Origin: Hypericibacter terrae | GTDB lineage: Bacteria > Pseudomonadota > Alphaproteobacteria > Dongiales > Dongiaceae | Direction: 5' to 3' | Assembly: GCF_008728855.1 (NCBI RefSeq) | Contig: NZ_CP042906.1 | Span: forward strand, 3,709,570 to 3,773,569 | DNA: 64,000 bases | Shown: one piece after another, positions 9,381-18,259 of the stretch | Numbering within the stretch: the stretch's first letter is position 1 | Layout of the letters: each line of letters begins with the position of its first letter | Notes under the pieces: generated by a model | The model's input: the letters and a program-made list of their open reading frames with translations, nothing else | Databases searched by the model: none | Told to the model about the DNA's origin: nothing | Translations under genes and position numbers: made by a program

Positions 9381-10121
9381 TCACACCATGATATCGCCGC
9401 CATTGGGGTTGAAGGTGGCGCCGATATAGAAGCCGGCGTCCTCGCAGGCGAGGAGCAGCGCCGTGGGCGTGATCTCCTCGACGCGGCCCTGGCGCTTCAC
9501 CACCAGCTCGGACTGCTTCTGGCTGGCCCAGGCCGGCGGCAGCTTCATCTCGGTGTCGATCGGGCCGGGGCAGATCGCGTTGACGACGATGTTGTGCCGG
9601 GCGACCTCGTAGGAGAGCGAGCGCGTCAATCCCAGGATGCCGGCCTTGGCGGCGGCGTAATGCGCCATGCCGCCGGCGCCCTTATGGGCGAGCTGCGAGC
9701 TGATATTGATGATGCGGCCATATTTCTTCTCGCGCATGGCGGGCAGCACGGCGCGGGTGCAGAGGAACACGCTCTTGAGATTGACGCGGATCATCTCGTC
9801 CCACATCGCCGTCTCCATGTTCTCGAGCAGCGACACGGTGGCGATGCCGGCATTGTTCACCAGGATGTCCGGCGCGCCGAACTCCTTGAGGATCCGGCCG
9901 AAGGCGTGGGTCACCGCGGCCTCGTCGCCGACATCGGCCGCCAGCGCCAGGCTGCGGCGGCCCTTGGCCTGGATCGCCGCGGCGGTCTGCGCGGCGCGGT
10001 CGCCGTTCCTGTCGATGACGGCGACATCGGCGCCCTCGTCGGCATAGAGCAGCGCGATCCCCTTGCCGATCCCGGAGGCGGCGCCGGTGACGATGGCGAT
10101 GCGGTTGGCGAGCTTGGGCAT
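9381..10121 (-). CDS. Short-chain dehydrogenase/reductase (FabG-like SDR)
   Basis: A 246-residue classical SDR. The cofactor motif TGAASGIGKG is at residues 12-21, NNAGIA follows, and the catalytic Ser (ISS), YAAAK Tyr/Lys and the Asn of the tetrad are all present. An Asp at the end of beta-2 (AVIDRNG) favours NAD over NADP. It oxidises or reduces an alcohol/carbonyl; the substrate is not deducible. It lies 58 bases upstream of the amidase in the same orientation and is separated from the cysteine hydrolase by two palindromic repeats (10161-10259). Confidence 0.9.
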   Translation of the reverse strand: MPKLANRIAIVTGAASGIGKGIALLYADEGADVAVIDRNGDRAAQTAAAIQAKGRRSLALAADVGDEAAVTHAFGRILKEFGAPDILVNNAGIATVSLLENMETAMWDEMIRVNLKSVFLCTRAVLPAMREKKYGRIINISSQLAHKGAGGMAHYAAAKAGILGLTRSLSYEVARHNIVVNAICPGPIDTEMKLPPAWASQKQSELVVKRQGRVEEITPTALLLACEDAGFYIGATFNPNGGDIMV

Positions 10122-10160
10122 GAGTGGAACTCCTGGGGTCGCAACTTCGAAACATTGTCC

Positions 10161-10193
10161 CTTTCCCCTCGAGGGGGAAGGTTAGGAAGGGGG
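10161..10193. repeat. Intergenic C/G palindrome, copy 4
   Basis: CTTTCCCCTC and GAGGGGGAAG form an almost perfect palindrome, followed by GTTAGGAAGGGGG. It lies between the cysteine hydrolase and SDR genes and is a divergent member of the repeat family. Confidence 0.7.
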
Positions 10194-10223
10194 CAGACGC
10201 GCTCGATGTCACGGGCGGAGCCG

Positions 10224-10259
10224 CCCCCTCCCTGACCCTCCCCCTCGAGGGGGGAGGGG
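10224..10259. repeat. Intergenic C/G palindrome, copy 5
   Basis: CCCCTCCCTGACCCTCCCC, then CTCGAG and GGGGGAGGGG form a second copy within 70 bases of copy 4, just downstream of the cysteine hydrolase stop. Confidence 0.75.
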
Positions 10260-10278
10260 ATACGGCACGGAGGCCGCC

Positions 10279-10908
10279 CTACCGCTTCCCCATCCAGCCC
10301 AGCACCTCCGCCGTCGTCATGCGGCGGCAGTAGCCCTTGAACAGGTTGATCGCGTTGTCATGGCGCTCCTGCGAGCGCGTGGCGCAGCCGTCGGTCACGC
10401 AGACGGGATAGAAGCCGCGGTCGGCGGCGTCGCGCACGGTGTGGTCGATGCACTGGTCGGTGAGGAAGCCGGTGATGAGCAGCGTGTCGATGCCGATGTT
10501 GCGCAGCAGATATTCGATGTTGGTCGAGTTCATGACGCTCGACGAGGTCTTGGGGATGACGATGTCGTCGGGGCCGGGCTTGAGCACATCCAGCACCTTG
10601 GCCTCCCAGGAGCCCTTCGCGATCCAGAATTTCGACAGCTTGTAGTCGAGGCTGCGGTCGCGGCCGTCCTCGGTGAGGTTCTCCATCACCGTGTACATGA
10701 CCTCGGCCCTGGCGGCGCGGAAGCCGTCGATCAGCTTTTGCAGGTTCGGCAATACCTTCTCGCGCAGCTGCTGGTCGAAGTAAGGCTCGCGCTTGGCGAC
10801 CTCGGGGTTCCAGACATAGTTCTGGGTGTCGACCAGCAGCAGGCAGGTGCGCCTGGGGTCGAACGGGCCTTCGCGGGTGAGCGCGGCGTCTTCCTTGCGG
10901 GGAGTCAT
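10279..10908 (-). CDS. Isochorismatase-family cysteine hydrolase
   Basis: A 209-residue cysteine hydrolase of the isochorismatase superfamily. The triad is visible: Asp in LLLVDTQNYV, Lys in IVIPKTSSS and the nucleophile Cys in FLTDQCIDHTVRDA. Members cleave C-N bonds (for example N-carbamoylsarcosine, ureidoacrylate or nicotinamide). With an amidase, an N-formylglutamate amidohydrolase homologue and a GS-like ligase nearby, a role in amide or carbamoyl catabolism is likely, but the exact substrate is not readable. It is followed by two palindromic repeats and preceded by two more, so it may be transcribed separately from the GS-like gene. Confidence 0.88.
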   Translation of the reverse strand: MTPRKEDAALTREGPFDPRRTCLLLVDTQNYVWNPEVAKREPYFDQQLREKVLPNLQKLIDGFRAARAEVMYTVMENLTEDGRDRSLDYKLSKFWIAKGSWEAKVLDVLKPGPDDIVIPKTSSSVMNSTNIEYLLRNIGIDTLLITGFLTDQCIDHTVRDAADRGFYPVCVTDGCATRSQERHDNAINLFKGYCRRMTTAEVLGWMGKR

Positions 10909-10953
10909 TTGAACCTCATGCAGGTCTGGTTGGTGGCGTCAGAAAAAACCTCG

Positions 10954-11000
10954 GCCCCTTCCCTTGCGGGAGGGGCAGCGAGCGTAGCGAGCGGGAAGGG
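10954..11000. repeat. Intergenic C/G palindrome, copy 6 (interrupted)
   Basis: CCCCTTCCCTTGCGGGAGGGG is followed by CAGCGAGCGTAGCGAGCGGGAAGGG. The inserted segment contains a GCGTAGCGAGCG motif related to the CGCTACGCTC found beside other copies. It lies in the 259-base gap 10909-11167, which holds only repeats and the promoter-proximal side of the cysteine hydrolase gene. Confidence 0.65.
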
Positions 11001-11116
11001 TCGTGCCGCCGCGTATGCGCCGGAAGGAAGTGGCGATTCAATTCTGAAGCGCATCACGCAGGTCACCCCTCCCCCCTACCCCCTGAGTTGATGTGATCGC
11101 TTCGCTCAACTTTCAA

Positions 11117-11151
11117 TCCCTCCCCCTACCCCCTCCCGCAAGGGGAGAGGG
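11117..11151. repeat. Intergenic C/G palindrome, copy 7
   Basis: CCCTCCCCCTACCCCCTCCC, GCAA and GGGGAGAGGG; almost the same as copy 1. A partial copy lies just before it (11066-11085). The spacer TGATGTGATCGCTTCGCTCAA between them matches the flank of other copies, showing a composite unit. It sits just downstream of the GS-like stop codon. Confidence 0.8.
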
Positions 11152-11167
11152 CGTCGTTGATGGGGCA

Positions 11168-12484
11168 TCAATAAACCTCGACATAGCGGCGGCAGAGCTC
11201 CTCGCCGTCCCAGTCCTTGGTGAGCTCGAGCTCGGATCGCTTGTTGTCGCGGTAGGCGGTGAGGAAGCGCGGCGGCAGGAAGCCCTGGACGGTCTTGTCG
11301 GCGTCGAGGGCGGCGAGCGCCTCGGCCAGGGTCGCGGGCAGCCTTACGATGCCGCGCTTGCGGCGTTCGGCTTCGCTGAAATTGCCGGGATCCTGGTTGA
11401 GCGTGGGCTCGGGCAGCGGCAGGTTCTGGCGCAGGCCCTCGAGCCCGGCGCGGATCATCACGGCGAGCTGGATATAGGGATTGGCGGTGGCGTCGGCGGC
11501 GCGGAACTCGAAATTGAACTGCTCGGCCTGGCTGCGCTCCGAGGTGGCGAAGGTCGGGCAGATGCGGATGCCGGCCTCGCGGTCGCGGAAACCGATGCTC
11601 GACCAGGCGGCACTCCAGACATGGGGCACCAGGCGCAGATAGGAGACCGGCGTGGGCGCGGTGAAGACGCAAAGCGCCGGCATATGCTTGAGGATGCCGG
11701 CGAGGAACTTGCCGGCCGTGGCGCTGACGCCGCTCGGGCCCTTGGGATCGTGGCTCACGGGTTTGCCGGCTTCGTCCCACAGGCTCATATGGATATGCAG
11801 GCCGTTGCCGATGCCCTTGGTGGCGACCCGCGGCGAGAAGCTCACGGTGTGGCCGAAGCGCGCGGCCGTGGCGCGCGCCATCTCGCGCACGAAGATCGCC
11901 TTGTCGCAGGCCAGCAGCGGCTCCTCCGGCGGGAAGGTCACCTCGAACTGGTTGAGGGCGAACTCGGACAGATAGCTGTCGGCGTCGATGCCGCACTGGT
12001 CGAGGGCCGCGAGGAAGACCTCGCCGAAGCTGCCATGGCGGCGCACCGCATCGAGCGAGTACATGTCGCCGGTGCGGCCGTTGCCGCCCGAATAGATGAA
12101 CTCATGCTCATAGGCGACGCCGAGCCTGATGCCGGCCTCGCGCCGCAGGTCGGCCGCGGCGTTGCGCAGGAGCGTGCGCGGGCAGCAGTCCCAGGGCGTG
12201 CCGTCGGTTTCGAGGATGTCGCTGAGGAAGAAATGCTCTTTCTGCAGTCCATCGCCGAAATCGACATTCGCCTCGGCCTTGCGGTCGGGCATCATCAGCA
12301 CGTCGCCCCAGGGGCCCCATTGCGAGGGCGCGATCGTGCCGAGCGCGGTGAACATGATGTTGGTCGGCGTCCAGCCGACGCCGCTCTTGAGCCGCTTCTC
12401 CAGATGGCGGGTCGGGAAGCCCTTGCCGCGCAGCTGCCCCGAGATGTCCGCGTAGCAGAACATCGTGAACGGTTCCCGATTCAT
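11168..12484 (-). CDS. Glutamine synthetase family protein (GlnT / gamma-glutamyl-amine ligase type)
   Basis: A 438-residue GS-superfamily ligase. Visible landmarks are the metal and glutamate ligands in YEHEFIYSG, the HIHMSLWD block after GIGNGLH, and the FNFEFRAADATANPY C-terminal block with the Glu and Arg of the active site. It is shorter and more divergent than housekeeping GlnA, so it more likely joins glutamate to an amine (as in gamma-glutamylputrescine or methylamine pathways) than makes glutamine; that is inference from family and context. Its ATG shares an ATGA overlap (12481-12484) with the stop of the RpiR gene, so the two are translationally coupled. Confidence 0.85.
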   Translation of the reverse strand: MNREPFTMFCYADISGQLRGKGFPTRHLEKRLKSGVGWTPTNIMFTALGTIAPSQWGPWGDVLMMPDRKAEANVDFGDGLQKEHFFLSDILETDGTPWDCCPRTLLRNAAADLRREAGIRLGVAYEHEFIYSGGNGRTGDMYSLDAVRRHGSFGEVFLAALDQCGIDADSYLSEFALNQFEVTFPPEEPLLACDKAIFVREMARATAARFGHTVSFSPRVATKGIGNGLHIHMSLWDEAGKPVSHDPKGPSGVSATAGKFLAGILKHMPALCVFTAPTPVSYLRLVPHVWSAAWSSIGFRDREAGIRICPTFATSERSQAEQFNFEFRAADATANPYIQLAVMIRAGLEGLRQNLPLPEPTLNQDPGNFSEAERRKRGIVRLPATLAEALAALDADKTVQGFLPPRFLTAYRDNKRSELELTKDWDGEELCRRYVEVY

Positions 12485-13521
12485 CCGGTGGACCTCCCTG
12501 ATTTCATCCCGGCCTTGCCGTTGGCGTTCTTGTCCGGTTTTCGACTCTGCTTCGCCTTGCGGCCCGCTGTGATCGGAGTCTGCGCCGCCTTCCGGCCGGC
12601 GCCGGGAGGCGCGCTCTCCAGATGGAAGGGCTGGCGCAGCGTCTCGAGCGTCTCGATCCGCCGCTTGGCGCCCTCGCCCAGCCGCTCGACCACGCTGGCG
12701 ATCAGCACCTCGACCATGGCAAGGCCGGCGACGGCGCTGTCGAAGGCGGTCGGCACCTCGACCGGACAGGCGATGACATGGGCGGCCAGGGCGGCGATCG
12801 GCGAGTTCCAGATGTCGGTCACCAGGATGATGACGGCCCCTTGCGCCGCAGCGCCGCCGGCGAACTCCAGCACGTCGCGCTGATAGCGGCGGAAATCGAA
12901 CACCACCAGGATGTCGCCGCGCCTGACATCGAGCAGATAGTCGGCCCAGCCGGCGCTGCCCTCGCGCACCAGCCGCGCGCCCGGCCGCAGCTCGCGCAGG
13001 CAGTGATGGAAATAGGTCGCGAGCATCTGGGTGAAACGGCCGCCGAGGCAGAAGACGGCGCGCCTGGGATCGCAGACGAGCCGCGTGATGTCGGCATAGT
13101 CCCCGCGCGGCAGCCCCCGCACCGCGCGCTCGATATTGCCGCAGATGGCGAGCCCCACCCGCTCATGCACGTCGCTGCCGTCGCCCCAGCCCGGCCGCGA
13201 GGGGTAGCGCGCCAGCGGGCCCTGGAGCTGCTTCTGCACCTCGCTGCGCAGCCTGTTCTGGAAGGCGGCATAGCTCTCGAAGCCGAGGCGGCTGACGAAG
13301 CGCAGGATGGTCGGGCCGCTGGTGCCGGCACGCTTGGCGAAGCGCGCGACCGTCTCGAGCCCCGCCACCGGATAATCGTCGAGCAGCGCCTGGGCGACGC
13401 GGTTCTCGGCGGCGGTGAGGGCGCTCAGGCCGCGGCGCACGCGCTCGGAGATCGGCCGGGTCTCCCCGGCCGCGGGCGAGGTCTCGGCCGCCGCGATGCC
13501 GTTCGACGCGGACCGCCTCAT
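12481..13521 (-). CDS. RpiR-family transcriptional regulator (HTH plus SIS domain)
   Basis: A 346-residue RpiR-type regulator. An N-terminal helix-turn-helix spans roughly residues 25-95 (LTAAENRVAQALL... AGTSGPTILRFVSRLGF), and a SIS domain lies at about 130-270 (ADITRLV..., GDILVVFDFRRYQ, AVIILVTDIW). The C-terminal 45 residues are a Lys/Arg-rich low-complexity tail not usual for the family. The ATG at 13521 overlaps the upstream stop as ATGA, and the stop overlaps the GS-like start the same way. This three-gene coupling suggests it autoregulates the cluster and senses a phosphosugar or amino-sugar-like ligand through the SIS domain; the ligand is unknown. Confidence 0.87.
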   Translation of the reverse strand: MRRSASNGIAAAETSPAAGETRPISERVRRGLSALTAAENRVAQALLDDYPVAGLETVARFAKRAGTSGPTILRFVSRLGFESYAAFQNRLRSEVQKQLQGPLARYPSRPGWGDGSDVHERVGLAICGNIERAVRGLPRGDYADITRLVCDPRRAVFCLGGRFTQMLATYFHHCLRELRPGARLVREGSAGWADYLLDVRRGDILVVFDFRRYQRDVLEFAGGAAAQGAVIILVTDIWNSPIAALAAHVIACPVEVPTAFDSAVAGLAMVEVLIASVVERLGEGAKRRIETLETLRQPFHLESAPPGAGRKAAQTPITAGRKAKQSRKPDKNANGKAGMKSGRSTG

Positions 13522-14300
13522 GCGGCGAGCACTCCCGACCCTTCGACCACGCGCGGCAGGATGCCGGCCAGGATGTCGGCCCATTGTGCCTGGCCGGCGG
13601 CGTCGCCGATCAGGTCCTGCCGGATCTCGATCTCGACATAGGGCAGGCGCCGGCCCTCGCAATGGACCGGCACGGTGTAGTCCATCTCCATATTGACGCT
13701 GTAAGGCTTGTTGCGCCCGACATGGAACGCGGTCTCGGCCTCGAGCAGCCGGATCAGCCCGTCGCCGATGCGCCAGTCGCTGTGCGCGATCACGCCGATA
13801 TGCCAGGGCCGCGGGGCCGCATCGCCGTTCAGCCGCGGCGTGCAGCTATGCATGGCGAAGATCACGGTCGGCGCGCCCGCCTGCAGCCGCTCGTCGAGCG
13901 TCTGCCGGATGCAGTCATGATAGGGGCGCAGGATCTCGACATCGCGGGCCAGCCTGTCGCCCTCGGTCAAGTTGCGGTTTCCCGGGACATCGGTGCCGTC
14001 GCTGCGCTCCATGATGGATTGGGCCGAGCCGGCCTGGCGGTTGCAGTCGATCACCAGGCGCGAATAGGGCTGGTAAATGTAGGGCGCGCCCAGTCGGTCG
14101 GACAAGATCGAGGTCACGCCCTGGATGCCGATGTCCCAGCCGATATGGCGGCTGAGCTCGGCCTCGCCGAGGCCCAGCGTCCCCAACCGCCGCGGAATGG
14201 CCCGGCCGGCATGATCGGAGATGAAGAGGATCGGCGAGGCGCCGTCGGGATTGCGCACCGCGACGGCCTCGGGATCGCCCGGACCCAACAATCCAGTCAT
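13518..14300 (-). CDS. N-formylglutamate amidohydrolase family protein
   Basis: A 260-residue member of the N-formylglutamate amidohydrolase (HutG-type) family: ILFISDHAGRAIPRRLG near the N-terminus with the metal-binding His, HIGWDIG, YSRLVIDCNR, and VIFAMHSCTPRL with a second His. The family hydrolyses N-formyl or N-acyl amino acids with a bound zinc. No hut genes are adjacent, so the true substrate may be another N-formylated or gamma-glutamyl compound made by or fed to the neighbouring GS-like ligase. It is coupled to the RpiR gene by an ATGA overlap and follows the LIV-type importer with a hairpin in between. Confidence 0.85.
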   Translation of the reverse strand: MTGLLGPGDPEAVAVRNPDGASPILFISDHAGRAIPRRLGTLGLGEAELSRHIGWDIGIQGVTSILSDRLGAPYIYQPYSRLVIDCNRQAGSAQSIMERSDGTDVPGNRNLTEGDRLARDVEILRPYHDCIRQTLDERLQAGAPTVIFAMHSCTPRLNGDAAPRPWHIGVIAHSDWRIGDGLIRLLEAETAFHVGRNKPYSVNMEMDYTVPVHCEGRRLPYVEIEIRQDLIGDAAGQAQWADILAGILPRVVEGSGVLAA

Positions 14301-14360
14301 GACATCACGCCGTTCTCAGTCCTCGTTCGTCCTCATCACCGGCTCCGGCGACCCGGATCG

Positions 14361-14395
14361 GGCGGCTCCCGCATCGCACGATGACAGGAGCCGCC
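14361..14395 (-). promoter_or_regulatory. Intercistronic stem-loop after the LIV-type binding protein
   Basis: GGCGGCTCC (14361-14369) pairs with GGAGCCGCC (14387-14395), with an inner CATCG/CGATG helix. There is no T-run, so it is more likely an mRNA-stabilising or attenuating structure below the highly expressed binding-protein gene than a terminator. Confidence 0.5.
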
Positions 14396-14437
14396 TCTTC
14401 CGGAGCCTCGGGGCCGGTGTCCTCCACAGAATGGCGA

Positions 14438-15601
14438 TCAGCCCTTCGGCGTGACCGTCGTCTTCAGATTCACCTTGGCGTGATCGACATACATGATGGC
14501 GACCGGCTTGCTCGGCACGCGGCTGCCATTCAGGAAAGCGATGTTGCCGGTGACGGCCGGGAAGTTCGAGGTCGCGGCCAGCGCCGCGGTCACGGCCGCA
14601 TGATCGGTCGAGCCCGCCCGCTTGATCGCATCCGCCACCAGGCCCAAGGCGTCATAGCCCAGGGCCGCGAAGGCGTTCTCGGGCGGCACGCCATATTCCT
14701 TCTGGTAGGCCGCGCGGAACTGGTTGGCCTGCCCGGTGTCGAGGCCGACATAGGCGTGGGTGGTGAAATAGACCTCGTTGGCCAAAGCCTCGCCGGGAAC
14801 GGTCGAGACCAGGTCGGTGTCATAGCCGTCGCCGCCGAGGATCGGCATGGTGATGCCGGCTTCGCGGATCTGCTTGATGATGATGCCGGCCGTATCGGGG
14901 CCCGAGGAGGCGAACACCGCCTGGGCGTCCGGGTTGGCCTTGAGGCGCGAAACCAGGGCCGAGAAATCCTTGTCCTCGGTCATGTAGATGTCGTTCAGCA
15001 GCACCTTGCCGCCGAGCTGCGTGAAGCGGTCCTGGAAATATTTGGACAGGCCCTTGGTGTAGTCCATCGCATTGTCGGTCCAGATCACGATGTTATGGAC
15101 GCCCAGCGTGTTGTAGGCGTATTCGGCCATCGCATGGGCCTGGACGTCGTCGGCAAAGCAGGCGAGGAACATCTCGTTGCCGACCATGTCCGGCAGGTCG
15201 GGCGAGGTGGCGCCGGAGGTGACGAAGGGAATGCCCTTCGCCTGGAACAAGGGGGCCGAGGCCAGGGCAAAGGTGGTGTCGCTATGGCCGATCCCGGCCA
15301 CGACTCCTTCCATCGACACGGCGCGCTTGGCGCCGGTCGCGGCTTCCTTCAGATCGTTCTTGGTGTCGATTGCGACGACCTCGATCATCCGGCCGCCGAG
15401 CAGACCGCCGGCATCGTTGATCTGCTTCGCCGCCAGCTTGGCGCCGTTGAGCGACGGCCCGTCGATCGAGGCGAGGCCGCCGGCACTGAGGTTGTAGAGC
15501 GCCACGATCTTGATCGGATCGGCCGCCTGGGCATGGGGCGCCACAGCCAGCAATCCGGCGACGGCCGTCGCCGCCGCCAATCTCGACAATATGGATTTCA
15601 T
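14438..15601 (-). CDS. LIV-type ABC transporter substrate-binding protein
   Basis: A 387-residue periplasmic binding protein of the leucine-binding (LivK) family. The Sec signal peptide is clear: MKSILSRLAAATAVAGLLAV then APHAQA-ADP, with cleavage near residue 27. The mature part shows IKIVALYNLSAGG, GGLLGGRMIEVVAIDTKND and VPPENAFAALGYDAL, all characteristic of periplasmic binding fold type I. The ATG at 15601 has GGGAGG about eight bases upstream; a longer frame to 16135 overlaps livM and was rejected. It captures a small solute (amino acid, amide or similar) for the LivHMGF-like proteins encoded just upstream on the same strand. Confidence 0.9.
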   Translation of the reverse strand: MKSILSRLAAATAVAGLLAVAPHAQAADPIKIVALYNLSAGGLASIDGPSLNGAKLAAKQINDAGGLLGGRMIEVVAIDTKNDLKEAATGAKRAVSMEGVVAGIGHSDTTFALASAPLFQAKGIPFVTSGATSPDLPDMVGNEMFLACFADDVQAHAMAEYAYNTLGVHNIVIWTDNAMDYTKGLSKYFQDRFTQLGGKVLLNDIYMTEDKDFSALVSRLKANPDAQAVFASSGPDTAGIIIKQIREAGITMPILGGDGYDTDLVSTVPGEALANEVYFTTHAYVGLDTGQANQFRAAYQKEYGVPPENAFAALGYDALGLVADAIKRAGSTDHAAVTAALAATSNFPAVTGNIAFLNGSRVPSKPVAIMYVDHAKVNLKTTVTPKG

Positions 15602-15603
15602 CG

Positions 15604-16644
15604 TCACACCTCCCTTTGGCGTTTCGACCCGGAATGGGTCTGTTGGCGGCCTTGCCATTTTCCGATCCAGGCAAAGAGATCGGGCTCGGCCGTTCCGAAG
15701 AGGCCTTTCGGCCGGTAGATGAGAACCAGCAGCACCGCGACCGCGAGCAGGAGCTGGCTCGAGCCGTAGAGCCCCACCGCTTCCTCGACGGGATGCAGGA
15801 GCTCGGTCGCGACGGTGAGGATGGCGGCGATGAGGGCCGCCCCCGTGATGCTGCCGGTGCCGCCCAGCACCACCATCACCACGAGCTGGAAGGCGAACAG
15901 GAAGGTGAAGGAGGTCGGCGTCACCAGGGTGACGAGATGGGCCCAGAGCCCGCCCGCGACGCCGGCGAAGAAGGCCCCGAGCGCGAAGGAGAGGATGCGG
16001 GTGCGCGTGATCTTGACGCCGAGACAGGCGGCCGCCAGCTCGTTCTCGCGGATCGCCAGCATGGTGCGGCCCAGCGAGGAATGCTTGAGCTTCCAGCAGA
16101 CATAGAGCGTCAGCAGCATCCAGCCATAGACCCACCAGAGGTTGGTCAGCTCGGGCAGGCCGTTGAGCCCGAGGGCGCCGCGCGTATAGCCGTCGAGATT
16201 GGTGGCGAGGCCCTGGATGATGAAGATCAGCCCCAGCGTCGCGACCGCGAGATAGTGCCCGCGCAGCCGCAGGACCGGGAACCCGACGACCGCGGCGACG
16301 AGCGCGGCGCAGAGGCCGCCCGCGACCAGCGCCGGCAGGAAGGGCCAGTTCATCTGCGCCAGCCAGGCCGGCAGGTCGGGCAGCAGATGGGGCTTGCGTG
16401 CGGCCGGCAGGGTCAGGATCGCGGTGACATAGCCGCCGACGGTCATGAAGGCCGGATGGCCCAGCGAGAACAGGCCGGTGAAGCCGTTGGTGATGTTGAG
16501 GCTGACGGCGAGGATGACGTTGATGCCGATGAAGGCGATGATCGAGAGGATATAGGGATCGAGCCCGGCGCTGGCGATATAGACCAGCACCGCGCCGACG
16601 AGGGCCGCCGCGAAATAGGCCAGCAAGGGGCTGCGGCGCTCCAT
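15604..16644 (-). CDS. livM: LivM-type ABC transporter permease
   Basis: A 346-residue polytopic membrane protein of the LivM family with about ten hydrophobic segments and the EAA-like loop region around LGRTMLAIRENELAAACLGVKITRTRIL. The domain landmark SLNITNGFTGLFSLGHPAFMTVGGY is near residue 50. It forms the translocation channel with LivH. The start ATG overlaps the livH stop by one base (TGATG), and only two bases separate its stop from the binding-protein ATG, so the five importer genes form one operon. Substrate specificity is set by the binding protein, so branched-chain amino acids are only the default assumption. Confidence 0.88.
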   Translation of the reverse strand: MERRSPLLAYFAAALVGAVLVYIASAGLDPYILSIIAFIGINVILAVSLNITNGFTGLFSLGHPAFMTVGGYVTAILTLPAARKPHLLPDLPAWLAQMNWPFLPALVAGGLCAALVAAVVGFPVLRLRGHYLAVATLGLIFIIQGLATNLDGYTRGALGLNGLPELTNLWWVYGWMLLTLYVCWKLKHSSLGRTMLAIRENELAAACLGVKITRTRILSFALGAFFAGVAGGLWAHLVTLVTPTSFTFLFAFQLVVMVVLGGTGSITGAALIAAILTVATELLHPVEEAVGLYGSSQLLLAVAVLLVLIYRPKGLFGTAEPDLFAWIGKWQGRQQTHSGSKRQREV

Positions 16645-17540
16645 CAGGCGCGCTCCTCGGTGCTGCGCCCCAGCAGGCCGTTGGGCATCACCAGCAGGAT
16701 CACGATCAGGGTCGCGAACACGAAGACGTTGCGGTAGCCGGAATATTCCGGCGGCAGCAATCCTACGAACAGCACCTCCGCCAGGCCCAGCACATAGCCG
16801 CCCAGCATGGCGCCGCTGATCGAACCGACCCCGCCGATGACCGCCGCCACGAAGGCCTTGAGGCCCGGGATCAGGCCCATGAGCGGGCTGATCTGGCTGT
16901 ATTTGCTGCCCCACATCAGGCCGGCTGCCGCCGCGAGCGCGCTGCCGATCGCGAAGGCCAGCATGATCATGCGGTCGATATTGATGCCCATGAGGCGGGC
17001 GACATTGTAGTTCTCCGCCGTCGCCCGCATCGCCATGCCGACCTTGGTGAAGCGCACGAAGAGCGCCAGTGCCGTCATCAGCAGGATCGCCAGAACCACG
17101 ATCGCCAGATCGATGGCGCGGATCTGGAGCGAACCGAGATGGACGAACTCGCCGAGATAGGCCGGCACGATGAAGTTCCGCGGCTGGGCCGTCAGCGTCA
17201 TGATGCCCAGATTCTCGATCACGATGGCGACCGCGAGCGAGGCGATGAAACCCGTCACCTGCGGCGCGCCCCGCATCGGCCGGAAGGCGATGCGCTCGAT
17301 CAGCATGCCGATCCCCGCCCCCACCGCCAGCACCACGACGATGGCGACCGGAAACGGCGCGTCGATCGCGGCGACGCTGGCCAGCATGGCGAAGGCGCCG
17401 ATGGTCACGATGTCGCCATGGGCGAAATTGATCAGCCGCACGATGCCATAGATCAGCGAGAAGCCGATCGCGATCAGCGCATACATGCTCCCCAGGATGA
17501 TGCCGTTCGCGATCTGCTCCAGGATGTAGCCGGCGCTCAT
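16644..17540 (-). CDS. livH: LivH-type ABC transporter permease
   Basis: A 298-residue permease beginning MSAGYILEQIANGIILGSMY, followed by ALIAIGFSLIYGIVRLINFAHGD, the standard LivH N-terminal block. Several further hydrophobic helices follow, and the cytoplasmic loop FTKVGMAMRATAENYNVARLMGIN should contact the ATPases. The start overlaps the livF stop as ATGA (17537-17540). Together with LivM it makes the inner-membrane channel of the importer. Confidence 0.88.
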   Translation of the reverse strand: MSAGYILEQIANGIILGSMYALIAIGFSLIYGIVRLINFAHGDIVTIGAFAMLASVAAIDAPFPVAIVVVLAVGAGIGMLIERIAFRPMRGAPQVTGFIASLAVAIVIENLGIMTLTAQPRNFIVPAYLGEFVHLGSLQIRAIDLAIVVLAILLMTALALFVRFTKVGMAMRATAENYNVARLMGINIDRMIMLAFAIGSALAAAAGLMWGSKYSQISPLMGLIPGLKAFVAAVIGGVGSISGAMLGGYVLGLAEVLFVGLLPPEYSGYRNVFVFATLIVILLVMPNGLLGRSTEERA

Positions 17541-18259
17541 GGACCCACCCCCAGATAGGCGCGCTGCACGTCGGCATCCTGCGCCAGCGCCTTGCCGGTG
17601 CCCGCGAGCTTGATGAGGCCGGTCTCGAGCACATAGGCGCGGTCGGCCAGGTCGAGCGCCATGGCGGCGTTCTGCTCGACCAGCAGCACGGTCGTGCCCT
17701 CGTCGCGGATGCGCGCCAGGATGTCGAAGATCTGCTCGACCAGCTGCGGCGCCAGGCCCAGCGAGGGCTCGTCGAGCAGCAGCAGCTTGGGCCGGCTCAT
17801 CAGCGCGCGGCCGATCGCCAGCATCATCTGCTCGCCGCCGGAGAGACGGTTCCCCGGCACGGAAGCGCGCGTGAGCAGGATCGGGAACAGGTCGTGGACC
17901 GCGCGCAGATCCTTCTCGATGCCGTCCCGGTCGCTGCGCAAATAGGCGCCGATCATCAGGTTCTCGGCGACCGAGAGATTGCCGAAGATCTGGCGACCTT
18001 CGGGGCAGTGGGAAATGCCGGCGGCGACGATCTTCTCGGCCCGCACTTTCGAGATATCGATCCGCGCCTGCTCCGGCGCGAAACCGATGCGCCCCTGCTG
18101 GCAGCGCAGCAGGCCGGAGATGGCCGCCAATGTCGTCGTTTTGCCAGCGCCGTTGGCGCCGATCAGGGCGACGATCTCGCCGCGGCGGACCTCGAGATCG
18201 ATGCCGCGCAGCGCGTGGGTCCCGCCGCGATGGACATGGACGTCCTCAAGCCACAGCAT
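17537..18259 (-). CDS. livF: LivF-type ABC transporter ATPase
   Basis: A 240-residue ATPase: Walker A GANGAGKTT, Q-loop region, signature LSGGEQMMLAIGRAL, Walker B LLLLDEPSLGLAP and the switch His region LLVEQNA. The VEQN form of the switch and the short length are typical of LivF. The ATG at 18259 was chosen at the conserved start MLWLEDVHVHRGG; it overlaps the end of livG by 14 bases, a usual arrangement. A longer frame to 18364 lies wholly inside livG and is rejected. Confidence 0.9.
   Translation of the reverse strand: MLWLEDVHVHRGGTHALRGIDLEVRRGEIVALIGANGAGKTTTLAAISGLLRCQQGRIGFAPEQARIDISKVRAEKIVAAGISHCPEGRQIFGNLSVAENLMIGAYLRSDRDGIEKDLRAVHDLFPILLTRASVPGNRLSGGEQMMLAIGRALMSRPKLLLLDEPSLGLAPQLVEQIFDILARIRDEGTTVLLVEQNAAMALDLADRAYVLETGLIKLAGTGKALAQDADVQRAYLGVGP

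Noticed and set aside
11066-11151. Repeated short palindromes suggesting a CRISPR-like array
   Set aside because: Only two units with irregular spacing and related spacer sequence; they belong to the dispersed C/G palindrome family. No CRISPR array or cas gene was found anywhere.
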